Positions 8,557-16,144 of a stretch of 18,961 bases of DNA are shown here, piece by piece; position 1 is the first letter of the stretch, and each line of letters opens with the position of its first letter. The DNA comes from JAAXQD01 sp032126435 (GTDB lineage Bacteria > Desulfobacterota > Desulfobacteria > Desulfobacterales > UBA11574): the NCBI GenBank assembly GCA_032126435.1, contig JAQBBE010000214.1, forward strand, positions 1 to 18,961, given 5' to 3'. The notes under the pieces are model-generated. The model worked only from the letters and a program-made list of their open reading frames with translations. It did not search any database and had not been told where the DNA came from. Position numbers and translations under genes: made by a program.

Positions 8557-8594
8557 AAAAAATTTTAGCCTTGATGAACGCTTAAAAATTTTTT
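8557..8594 (+). terminator. AT-rich hairpin after htpX
   Basis: AAAAAATTTTAGC and GCTTAAAAATTTTTT can pair with one bulged base around a 10-base loop, and the 3' arm ends in six T. It sits between the htpX stop and the next operon, where a terminator is expected. The stem is almost all A-T, so its strength is doubtful. Confidence 0.35.
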
Positions 8595-8640
8595 AAAGAC
8601 ATACCGAAAAAAAACCAACCGGCGATAAAAAGGAAAAACC

Positions 8641-9579
8641 ATGATCCATGTTGAAAACTTGACCAAATATTACAACCAGTTCTGCGCTGTAGATCAAATC
8701 AGTGTCGACATCCATAAAGGTGAAGTCCTCGGCCTGCTGGGCCCCAACGGCGCAGGTAAAACAACCACTTTGCGGATGCTCACCGGCTATTTTATGCCCA
8801 CATCCGGAACCATTCGCGTCAAAGACTATTTCCTCGACGAAAATTTGCTGGAAATCAAAAAACTCATGGGATATCTGCCTGAGTCCGCCCCCCTGTATCA
8901 CAATATGCTGGTCTTTGATTATCTCGACTACGTTGCCAAGATCCGGGGGCTGGACAAAGATCAAAGGACTTTTAGGATTCGACAGCTTGTGGATTTGTGC
9001 GGACTGGGCGAAATTATGCACCGGAGCATCAATGAACTCTCCAAAGGGCTGAATCAGCGTGTCGGGCTGGCCCACGCCATGATGACCGACCCGGAAATCC
9101 TGATTCTGGATGAGCCCACATCCGGCCTCGATCCCAATCAGATCGTCGAAATCCGGAAGATCATCCGACAGATCGGTGAGGAGAAAACCGTCATTCTCTC
9201 CACCCACATTCTTAGCGAAGTCGAAGCCACCTGCGACCGGGTGGTAATCATCAACAACGGCAAGATCGTTGCGGACGACCGTATGGAAAACCTCAAGCAG
9301 ACCGCAGGTCAAAAACATTTTATCCATTTAGAACTACTCAACGCAGATTTTCAAGATGTACGCCTTGGGCTCAACGGCATTCAAGGCGTTGTAAACACAG
9401 AACAGATCGATGAAACTCCCGGCGACTCCCTGAGGGTCCGCCTTGCCTGCGAATCCGCCGCCGATCTGAGAGAAACCATTTACCAAACCATAAAACAGAC
9501 ATCCTGGGTTCTTATCGGGTTTCATCAGGAGACCAAAACCCTTGAGACCATATTCCGAGAACTCACCAAGGAGGACTGA
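8641..9579 (+). CDS. GldA-like ABC transporter ATPase
   Basis: 312 residues, starting after AAGG about 7 bases upstream. One complete nucleotide-binding domain: Walker A GPNGAGKT (34-41), signature LSKGLNQ (133-139), Walker B LILDEP (154-159) and switch H189. The LSKG-type signature and the ending of about 100 residues after the H-loop fit the GldA/NatA-like branch of ABC-2 ATPases. It should power the permease encoded next: its stop is 1 base from the permease ATG, and the permease ribosome site AAGGAGG lies inside this gene's end. First gene of a four-gene operon. The domain call is certain; the GldA assignment rests on the downstream neighbours. Confidence 0.93.
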   Translation: MIHVENLTKYYNQFCAVDQISVDIHKGEVLGLLGPNGAGKTTTLRMLTGYFMPTSGTIRVKDYFLDENLLEIKKLMGYLPESAPLYHNMLVFDYLDYVAKIRGLDKDQRTFRIRQLVDLCGLGEIMHRSINELSKGLNQRVGLAHAMMTDPEILILDEPTSGLDPNQIVEIRKIIRQIGEEKTVILSTHILSEVEATCDRVVIINNGKIVADDRMENLKQTAGQKHFIHLELLNADFQDVRLGLNGIQGVVNTEQIDETPGDSLRVRLACESAADLRETIYQTIKQTSWVLIGFHQETKTLETIFRELTKED

Positions 9580-9580
9580 C

Positions 9581-10285
9581 ATGCAGCAGGTTATCCGCAT
9601 CTGCAACAAGGAATTAAAAGACTATTTTTTATCCCCCATCGCCTATATCGTCATATCTATTTTCCTGCTGGTGACGGGATGGTTCTTTTTTACGACATTT
9701 TTCTACTATAACCAGGCAGACTTGAGAAACTTTTTGGGTCTGCTCCCCATTACCTTCTCCTTCCTGATCCCGGCAGTCACCATGCGATTGTTTTCCGAGG
9801 AAATGAATGTGGGATCCTATGAACTGCTTCTCACGCTGCCGGTAACATTTAAGGATATCCTTTTGGGCAAATTCCTGGCCGGCGTGTTATTCGTCGCCGC
9901 GGCTCTGGTGCCCACCCTTGCCTATCCAATCTGCATCGCATTTATGGGGCAGTTGGACTGGGGACCTGTGGCAGGCGGTTATCTGGGCGCCCTTTTGCTG
10001 GGTGCGGCCTTTGTCGCTGTGGGTCTGTTTTCCTCATCCCTGACACGCAACCAGATCATCGCGTTTATTGTGGGCATGGCCATCTGCTTTTCCCTGACGT
10101 TGATCGACAAAATGCTCTTTTTCTTCCCCAGTTCTCTTCTGGGGGTTATCGGGTATCTTGGGGCTGATTTTCATTTCCAAAACATTGCCAAGGGGATTGT
10201 CGATTCCCGGGACATTCTCTATTTTCTAAGTATTGTTTTCATCGGCCTTTACGGAACACATCTGGTTATGCAGGAAAAAAGTTGA
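9581..10285 (+). CDS. GldF-like ABC-2 permease
   Basis: 234 residues. The ATG at 9581 is chosen over an in-frame one at 9542 because AAGGAGG ends 7 bases before it and the membrane protein begins properly. About six transmembrane helices are visible, the first near residues 20-42. The cytoplasmic motif RLFSEEMNVGSYELLLTLPVT (about 69-89), typical of ABC-2/GldF permeases, is where the ATPase couples. Members of this family pair with a GldA-like ATPase and a GldG protein, and the same order is seen here. Its stop is 10 bases from the GldG start. What the complex moves, or whether it moves a substrate at all, is not known outside Bacteroidetes gliding machinery. Confidence 0.9.
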   Translation: MQQVIRICNKELKDYFLSPIAYIVISIFLLVTGWFFFTTFFYYNQADLRNFLGLLPITFSFLIPAVTMRLFSEEMNVGSYELLLTLPVTFKDILLGKFLAGVLFVAAALVPTLAYPICIAFMGQLDWGPVAGGYLGALLLGAAFVAVGLFSSSLTRNQIIAFIVGMAICFSLTLIDKMLFFFPSSLLGVIGYLGADFHFQNIAKGIVDSRDILYFLSIVFIGLYGTHLVMQEKS

Positions 10286-10295
10286 GGAGCACACA

Positions 10296-12497
10296 ATGAG
10301 CATGCAGAACCCCTATGGAAAATATATAAAGCTGTCCATCTATCTGGTCATTATCGTTCTCATCAATGTTGCGGGCATGACCCTCTTTTTCAGGATGGAT
10401 CTTACCGAAAACAGGATCTATTCCATATCCGAAGCCAGCAAAACGGTGGTTTCCACACTTTCCGAACCTTTGACCATCAATGTGTTTTTTACCAAAAACC
10501 TGCCGGCCCCGTACAATAATACGGAGCGATATCTGCACGATCTGCTTGAAGAATATGCCATCCACGCCACCTCGCACTTCAATTACCGGTTTTATGACGT
10601 CAGCCCGGAGGCAGAAGGGATCGACCCTCGGGCACTGGAAAATCAGAAACTGGCCAACAATTACGGCATCCATCCGGTTCAAATCCAGGTTTTTGAGGAA
10701 GATGAGGTAAAATTCAAAAAGGCCTATATGGGCCTGGTGTTGATTCACGGAGATATGGTGGAGAGGATTCCCACCATTACCGCCATCAACGGAATCGAGT
10801 ACAAACTGACCACGGCCATACAGAAACTGAACGACAAAATCAGCGCCCTGTTGAATCTGTCCGACACAATCAAGGTCAAGCTGTTCCTTTCTTCCTCGTT
10901 GAAATCTGTTGCACCGTTTATGGGCCTCGACCAACTTCCCGAATACCCCGACACGTTGAAAGCAATCGTCGATGGCCTGAATGCCAAAAACTACGGGAAG
11001 CTGGAATATGCCTATATCGACCCTTCATCGGAGCCGACGCAAGAACCGTCCTGGAAGAAATATAACCTGATGCACCTCCAATGGCCGGCCCTGTCCGACG
11101 ATAACATTCAGGCTGGAGAAGGAACCATCGGCCTGGTAATGGAATACGGGGAAAAAATCAGGGAGATACCGCTGTTAAGTGTTCTCAGGTTACCCATCAT
11201 CGGGACCCAGTATAATCTGGCCGACCTCGATGACATGGAACAGGTCATCGACGACAATCTGGAGACGCTGGTGGATATCAACCAGGACCTCGGATACCTT
11301 TCGGATCACGGCACCCTCAATATTTCGGGGGCTTCACCCATGGGACCGCGAAATCCGGACGCGTTATCCACTTTTTCAAGCCTGGTATCCCAGACATACA
11401 GCATCAAGCCCATAAATTTAAAAGACGACGACATTCCCGCAAGCATCAACTGCCTGGTCATCGCACGACCCACTGAAAATTTTTCAGATTTCGAACTCTA
11501 CCAGATCGATCAGGCATTAATGAAAGGAACCAACCTGGCACTCTTTCTGGATGCTTTCAAAGAAGTCAGGCCCAATGCCCAGCAGCCTTTTGGAATGAAT
11601 CGGGAACCGAATTATGAACCGCTGGATACCGGTCTTGAAAAATTGCTGGCACATTACGGCATCCGCATAAAAAAATCGTATGTCCTCGATGAAAACTGCC
11701 ACAAACAACGGCTTCCCCAAAGCATGGGCGGGGGTGAACGGCCCATCTATTTTGCCCCCATTATCAAAAACAGGTTCATAAACCATGACCTTAAATATAT
11801 GCGCGGCATCAAGGGTTTGATTTCATTGAAAATATCGCCGTTGGAGCTGGATAAAGCACGAATTTCAGAACATGCACTCACGGCGGTAACGCTGATTGCA
11901 TCTTCAGAAAAATCCTGGGAAATGCGCCAACCCATCAATCTCAACCCCATGTTCCTCAGTCCGCCATCTTCGGATGATGAACAACAGAGTTTTCCGTTGG
12001 CCTATATTCTTGAAGGGTCGTTCCCCAGTTATTTTGATGGAAAACCGATGCCTGAAAAAACAACCGAAGATACCGGTACAGAAACTCAGGACAATAAAGA
12101 AAGCACCCCCGAACCGGTGGCTGAGAAGGCAACGGCCGACCTGTCGAAAATCAAAGGCCAGGGTGGTTTTATATCCAAAGGTAAGCCTGCCAAAATTTTC
12201 CTGATGGCCGCGTCGGACATGCTCAAAGACAATGTTCTGAATCCTGAAGGGAACAGTCCCAACGACATGTTCGTTCTGAACACCATCGATGCCCTGAACC
12301 ATCGGGAAAATATTGCCGTGATGCGAAGCAAGGTGATCAGTTTCAATCCCCTGGTGGATACCGGAACGCTGACAAAAACCTTTGTCAAAACCTTCAACAT
12401 TGCCGGCCTTCCGGTGCTGGTGGTCTTTCTGGGCCTCATCGTGTGGCTGAAGCGCCATTCCAGAAAAAAGCGGATACAGTCGATGTTTCAAAAGTAA
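10296..12497 (+). CDS. GldG-family ABC transporter auxiliary protein
   Basis: 733 residues from the ATG at 10296, preceded by GAGGAG. The longer frame from 10233 overlaps the permease and lacks a ribosome site. One membrane helix (about 12-33) leads into the GldG hallmark DLTENRIYSISEASKTVV (35-52). A large mixed alpha/beta extracytoplasmic domain follows, then an acidic low-complexity linker (about 585-618, rich in Thr, Glu and Pro), and a second membrane helix near the C-terminus (about 703-722) before a basic cytoplasmic tail. In Bacteroidetes, GldG works with GldA and GldF in gliding and secretion. In other phyla the family is found beside ABC-2 genes without a settled role. The next gene, DUF4340, starts 12 bases later. 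The family call is firm; the function is inferred only by association. Confidence 0.88.
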   Translation: MSMQNPYGKYIKLSIYLVIIVLINVAGMTLFFRMDLTENRIYSISEASKTVVSTLSEPLTINVFFTKNLPAPYNNTERYLHDLLEEYAIHATSHFNYRFYDVSPEAEGIDPRALENQKLANNYGIHPVQIQVFEEDEVKFKKAYMGLVLIHGDMVERIPTITAINGIEYKLTTAIQKLNDKISALLNLSDTIKVKLFLSSSLKSVAPFMGLDQLPEYPDTLKAIVDGLNAKNYGKLEYAYIDPSSEPTQEPSWKKYNLMHLQWPALSDDNIQAGEGTIGLVMEYGEKIREIPLLSVLRLPIIGTQYNLADLDDMEQVIDDNLETLVDINQDLGYLSDHGTLNISGASPMGPRNPDALSTFSSLVSQTYSIKPINLKDDDIPASINCLVIARPTENFSDFELYQIDQALMKGTNLALFLDAFKEVRPNAQQPFGMNREPNYEPLDTGLEKLLAHYGIRIKKSYVLDENCHKQRLPQSMGGGERPIYFAPIIKNRFINHDLKYMRGIKGLISLKISPLELDKARISEHALTAVTLIASSEKSWEMRQPINLNPMFLSPPSSDDEQQSFPLAYILEGSFPSYFDGKPMPEKTTEDTGTETQDNKESTPEPVAEKATADLSKIKGQGGFISKGKPAKIFLMAASDMLKDNVLNPEGNSPNDMFVLNTIDALNHRENIAVMRSKVISFNPLVDTGTLTKTFVKTFNIAGLPVLVVFLGLIVWLKRHSRKKRIQSMFQK

Positions 12498-12509
12498 AGA
12501 GAGGTTGAG

Positions 12510-13478
12510 ATGACATTTAAAAAAGAATATTTCATACTCACAGCCGTCATGGTCGCTTTGATCCTATACCTTGCATTACACCGATCAAACCGGACCCACT
12601 ATACCCTTCCGGAGATTTCTTCGATTCCCGGCAAACACATCTCAAAAATAGAGTTCGCAAAAGCCGACGGAACCGTTGTTTTGAATAAAAAAGACAACAC
12701 CTGGCATATGGGGCCCAAAGAGTATCCTGCCGATTCAGAAAAGATCGAAGACATCCTTAACGTTATTGAGAACTTGAAAGTGACGGCGCTGGTATCGGAA
12801 TCCAAAAACTATGTCCTGTACGATTTAAATCCGGATAAAAAAATCCACGTTAAAGCCTGGCAGGGCAAGTCCCTGATCAGAGAGTTCGATATCGGCAAAG
12901 CGGCGGCAACCTTTCAACACACATTTGTTAAACTGGCAAAAGACCCCAATGTCTATCATGCCCGGGGAGATTTCAGACAAAAATTCGAGCGCACCGTCGA
13001 AGATCTGCGTGACAGAACCGTACTGTCATTTGTGCAAAAAGATCTCCGGGAAATAAAATTTGCCCGGGATACAAAGACCGTGGCCCTCGACCTGAAACAG
13101 GTGGCTGAAGCCGACGGGGAAAAAAAGGATGCAGCCGCCAAAACCGATAAAAGTCCGGAACCTCAAACCGCATGGGTGGATACCAACGGTGAAAAAGTGG
13201 ATGCCGTCAAGGTGGGACGTCTCCTCGGTTTTCTGAATCGCCTGGAATGCGAAGCCTATATGGACGATTTTAAAAAAGACGATTTTAAAAATCCCGTCTA
13301 TGCCGTTACACTGCAAGGACCCAGGGAATATTCCCTTTCCATATTTGCCAAAAAAAACAAGGATGAAAAAACGTATCCGGCCGTCTCTTCGGAAAATGAT
13401 TATCCTTTTTTACTGTCCGACACCCAAATTGACAGTCTTAAGGCCTATATGGATGAGATTAAAAAAGTAAAACCCTAA
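12510..13478 (+). CDS. DUF4340 protein, membrane-anchored
   Basis: 322 residues. GAGAGG lies about 7 bases before the ATG. A single N-terminal membrane helix (about 7-24) is followed by an extracytoplasmic region of repeated beta-rich segments, with the DUF4340-typical opening in which a residual substituent is compared (I-x-x-I-E-x-x-x-x-D-G-x-V-x-L, about 43-60). A charged low-complexity stretch rich in Lys, Ala, Asp and Pro (about 197-219) separates the two halves. DUF4340 genes regularly follow GldG genes, so this is likely a periplasmic partner of that complex. There is no enzyme motif. It ends the operon, and no clear terminator follows before the repeat-rich region. Confidence 0.85.
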   Translation: MTFKKEYFILTAVMVALILYLALHRSNRTHYTLPEISSIPGKHISKIEFAKADGTVVLNKKDNTWHMGPKEYPADSEKIEDILNVIENLKVTALVSESKNYVLYDLNPDKKIHVKAWQGKSLIREFDIGKAAATFQHTFVKLAKDPNVYHARGDFRQKFERTVEDLRDRTVLSFVQKDLREIKFARDTKTVALDLKQVAEADGEKKDAAAKTDKSPEPQTAWVDTNGEKVDAVKVGRLLGFLNRLECEAYMDDFKKDDFKNPVYAVTLQGPREYSLSIFAKKNKDEKTYPAVSSENDYPFLLSDTQIDSLKAYMDEIKKVKP

Positions 13479-13580
13479 TTGAGCGAAAGTTTAGGTTGCC
13501 CCAGAGGAATAGGCTTCGCCCCGGTTAAATAGGCTGCGCATTTCACAGGGCAAGCATTCTACGGGGTAAACACTTCAAGT

Positions 13581-13604
13581 TCTTCTCCAATTAGTTGGAG
13601 AAGA
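13581..13604. repeat. Left palindrome, copy 1
   Basis: A perfect 10-bp stem, TCTTCTCCAA, with loop TTAG, returns as TTGGAGAAGA. Its reverse complement matches the right palindrome at 13722-13744 with one substitution and one inserted A, so the two are inverted copies. It could also serve as a terminator for either converging operon. Confidence 0.75.
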
Positions 13605-13635
13605 GGGTTCGAGGATTCAAGGGGTCAAGTGTTCA
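13604..13635 (-). repeat. 8-bp array, four units, minus-strand orientation
   Basis: Four consecutive 8-base units on the plus strand: AGGGTTCG, AGGATTCA, AGGGGTCA, AGTGTTCA. Read on the minus strand they are variants of TGAAYCCT. The stop codon of the neighbouring relic lies inside this array. Confidence 0.7.
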
Positions 13636-13730
13636 TTCTCCAACGATTCCATAAGAGTTTTGAGTATCCTTCCAACTTCCTCTGTATCATCCTTGAGAGC
13701 TTTTAATTTTTCTTTATGGTCCTTCTCCGA
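13617..13730 (-). pseudogene. C-terminal fragment of a probable four-helix-bundle (S23/Avd-like) protein
   Basis: After a minus-strand TAG (13733-13731) the frame encodes 37 residues to a TGA at 13619-13617, with no start codon. The peptide is strongly helical and charged. Its core, DDTEEVGRILKTLMESLEN (about 14-32), resembles the last helix of the four-helix-bundle family (TIGR02436-type, related to 23S rRNA intervening-sequence and Avd proteins), where a pattern of E-E-x-x-x-x-L-x-x-L-x-x-x-L is usual. Full members run about 115-130 residues, so some two thirds would be missing, cut where the right palindrome begins. The identification rests on this short match and its flanking repeats. Confidence 0.35.
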
Positions 13731-13744
13731 CTAAATTGGAGAAG
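13722..13744. repeat. Right palindrome, copy 2
   Basis: CTTCTCC, a 9-base loop, GGAGAAG. It is near-identical to the reverse complement of the left palindrome (one substitution, one extra A). It overlaps the truncation point of the relic. Confidence 0.7.
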
Positions 13745-13766
13745 AACCATTTTTAAGAATTTCACT

Positions 13767-13798
13767 CGAATCCTTGAACCCTTGGCCCCTTGAATCCT
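13767..13798 (+). repeat. 8-bp array, four units, plus-strand orientation
   Basis: Four consecutive units: CGAATCCT, TGAACCCT, TGGCCCCT, TGAATCCT. The consensus TGAAYCCT is the same as that of the left array but in inverted orientation, about 130 bases away. Confidence 0.72.
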
Positions 13799-13872
13799 TT
13801 AAGAAGCATCAACTCTTTTGGAGATGATCCACAATTCATTGGCAAATCATTTTTAAGGGGAGACCGACCGCG

Positions 13873-14982
13873 TTAATACATCCGCCGACGGAACAGCCAT
13901 CCTGCCGTGGCGAGGGCTGCGATCCCCATGACCGCCATGGGCCAGTACTGGTTCCACAGCAGATCGAAGGAGGCCCCTTCAAGAAAAACCGAACGAACGA
14001 TGATGAGAAAGTAGCGCATGGGATTTATGTAAGTGAGATACTGAACCACCGGCGGCATATTGGCGATGGGCGTTGCAAAACCTGAAAGGATGATGGTCGG
14101 AACCAGAAACAGGAAAGCTCCGAGGAGCCCCTGCTGCTGGGTAACGGCAAGGGAGGATATCATGAGTCCCGTGCCCACTGCGGAAAGAAGGAACGTAAAA
14201 AGTCCCAGATAGAGGGCGGCGACGCTTCCCCTCATGGGCACGTGAAACCAGAAGACCACAACCAGAATAATAAATGTCGCTTCGATGGTACCGATGATAA
14301 AGCCCGGCAGGGCCTTTGCAATGAGAATTTCAAGGGGCGTCATGGGGGTCACGAGCAGCTGGTCAAAGGTGCCGGCCTCGCGCTCTCTGGCTACGGACAA
14401 CGCCGTCACCAGCATGGTCACAACAAGGGTTAGAAGGGCGACAATGCCCGGGATGATAAACCAGTGGGAATCCAGATCGGAATTGAACCAGGTTCTAACG
14501 TACAGTCTGGCGGGGGGGGACGGATACCCGTGCAAGACCGCCCATTGCTGGTTGAAATCCGTGACAATGCTGTTCATGTAATTCAACACCACCATTGCCG
14601 TGTTGGAATTGCGGCCGTCCACGATGACCTGGACCTCCGCCGGCCGGTTGTGGAGCAAATTTCCTGAAAACTTTGGTCCCACATGTACCACCACGCGCAC
14701 TTTTTGGGCATCGATAAGAGGAGCGATCTCGTTGTCGCTCCGAATCACGGTCTTTAAGGAAAAATTGGGAGAACCCTGAATCTTTGCCAAAAGTTCCCTG
14801 GAGGCACGCCCAGAGTCCTCGTTGTAGGCGGCATAGGGAACATGGTCCAGATTGAAACTGGCAGCGTAGCCGAAAATGATGAGCTGAACCACCGGCGGTA
14901 CGATGACAACCATTCTGCTCTTTTTATCGGTAAGGAGGGCCAGAAACTCCTTGATCATCAGAGCGATTATTCGACGCAGCAT
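13873..14982 (-). CDS. ybhR: ABC-2 permease, YbhR-like
   Basis: 369 residues, matching the usual length of this family (YbhR 368). AGGG lies about 8 bases before the ATG. A first membrane helix (about 22-42) is followed by a large extracytoplasmic domain (about 43-172), then five more helices (about 173-196, 225-246, 255-280, 286-308 and 342-363). The coupling motif EREAGTFDQLLVTP (200-213) follows the second helix. It should form a heterodimeric channel with the permease encoded 10 bases upstream, powered by the double-NBD ATPase. In E. coli the ybhGFSR pump is linked to export of drugs and cations; the substrate here is unknown. It is the last gene of the minus-strand operon. Confidence 0.9.
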   Translation of the reverse strand: MLRRIIALMIKEFLALLTDKKSRMVVIVPPVVQLIIFGYAASFNLDHVPYAAYNEDSGRASRELLAKIQGSPNFSLKTVIRSDNEIAPLIDAQKVRVVVHVGPKFSGNLLHNRPAEVQVIVDGRNSNTAMVVLNYMNSIVTDFNQQWAVLHGYPSPPARLYVRTWFNSDLDSHWFIIPGIVALLTLVVTMLVTALSVAREREAGTFDQLLVTPMTPLEILIAKALPGFIIGTIEATFIILVVVFWFHVPMRGSVAALYLGLFTFLLSAVGTGLMISSLAVTQQQGLLGAFLFLVPTIILSGFATPIANMPPVVQYLTYINPMRYFLIIVRSVFLEGASFDLLWNQYWPMAVMGIAALATAGWLFRRRMY

Positions 14983-14992
14983 CTATTTTTCC

Positions 14993-16144
14993 CTATTCTA
15001 GGCGTTTTTTCATGCGCTTTTTTACGATCATAAGAAAAAAGATGGCCATGGCCGTAAGGGCCAGACCGTCATAGATAATTATCGGCCATACATCCCCTGC
15101 CAGAAAGACCGTCTGTAACATACTGACGAAATAGCGCGCTGCAATGACGTGGGTCATGGTCTGGATTATTGTCGGCATGGAGCTTATGTCGAAGATGAAA
15201 CCCGATAGAATAAAAGCCGGCAAAAATGTGACGATGATGGCGACCTGTCCGGCCACGAACTGGCTTTTTGCCACAACCGATATCAGAAGACCCATAGAAA
15301 GGGCCGTCACCAGAAAGAGCGAAGATCCTGCGAAAAGGACCCATAAAGAACCTCTCAAAGGCACGAGGAACAACCATGTGGCCATGATCACAGACAGTGT
15401 CATTCCCCCCATCCCCATGATGAAATAGGGAATGATCTTGCCCAATATGATCTCACGCACCTGAACCGGAGTGACCATAAGGGCCTCCATGGTGCCCCGC
15501 TCCCACTCTCTGGCCACCACCATTGCCGTTAGAAGTGCGCCGATAAGGGTCATTATCACCGCGATAAGGCCGGGGATCAGAAAGTTCCTGCTGCGCATCT
15601 GGGCATTGAACCATATCTGCTCCTTCACCTTGACAGGGATATGGAGGGGCCTGCCGCTTTCAATGGATGTCCGCTCGAGCCATTTGATCCAGACCCCTGT
15701 CACATAACCTTCAAGAATTCTGGCCCGGTTGGCATCCACGCCGTTTACGAAGACCCCGATGGGCGCTTCGCCCGTGCTGAGTATTTTTTTCCCGAAATTT
15801 TCCCGGAGCCAGACGATCCCGTCCACTCTCCGCTCGATCATGGCCTGTTCCGCCGCCTGAATGTCGGTCACGATGACCGGTACAAAGTATCTGGACTGCC
15901 GGAATCCGGCCAAAAAATCCGCGGTTTCATTGCTCTGATGTTCTACCACTATTGCGATGGGAACATTCTTAGCGTCAAGGGACACGCCGTATCCAAAGAG
16001 AAAAAGCAGTATCATGGGAAGCACAAAGGCGATGGCGATGCTGGAAGGGTCCCTTACGATCTGATAGCTTTCCTTGCGGATCAGCCCTATAAGCCGCATA
16101 GTATTTATGCCTTTACGAACACCGCGCTTTTTTTGGACTTTCAT
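14993..16144 (-). CDS. ybhS: ABC-2 permease, YbhS-like
   Basis: 383 residues from the ATG at 16144, which overlaps the ATPase stop as ATGA, a sign of translational coupling. An internal ATG (M16, 16099) gives an N-terminus closer to relatives (MRLIGLIRKE) and could be the real start. It has one helix (about 36-54), a large extracytoplasmic domain (about 55-185), then five helices (about 188-211, 236-260, 268-292, 297-317 and 355-373). The coupling motif is EWERGTMEALMVTPV (213-227). It shares the fold of the next permease, and the pair presumably forms the transmembrane path. Confidence 0.9.
   Translation of the reverse strand: MKVQKKRGVRKGINTMRLIGLIRKESYQIVRDPSSIAIAFVLPMILLFLFGYGVSLDAKNVPIAIVVEHQSNETADFLAGFRQSRYFVPVIVTDIQAAEQAMIERRVDGIVWLRENFGKKILSTGEAPIGVFVNGVDANRARILEGYVTGVWIKWLERTSIESGRPLHIPVKVKEQIWFNAQMRSRNFLIPGLIAVIMTLIGALLTAMVVAREWERGTMEALMVTPVQVREIILGKIIPYFIMGMGGMTLSVIMATWLFLVPLRGSLWVLFAGSSLFLVTALSMGLLISVVAKSQFVAGQVAIIVTFLPAFILSGFIFDISSMPTIIQTMTHVIAARYFVSMLQTVFLAGDVWPIIIYDGLALTAMAIFFLMIVKKRMKKRLE

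Larger units (their letters stand above)
13479..13872. other. Repeat-rich convergent intergenic region
   Basis: About 390 bases between two converging operons. It opens with an imperfect 20-base-period direct repeat (AATAGGCTTCGC at 13508-13519 and AATAGGCTGCGC at 13528-13539, 11 of 12 identical). Then come a palindrome, an 8-bp array, a short protein-coding relic on the minus strand, a second palindrome and a second 8-bp array in the opposite orientation. AACACTT (13569-13575) and AAGTGTT (13627-13633) can also pair around the left palindrome. The last 70 bases before the permease stop show no clear terminator. Confidence 0.6.

Noticed and set aside
13479..13872. CRISPR array
   Set aside because: The repeats are 8-base tandem units and palindromes without regular spacers.
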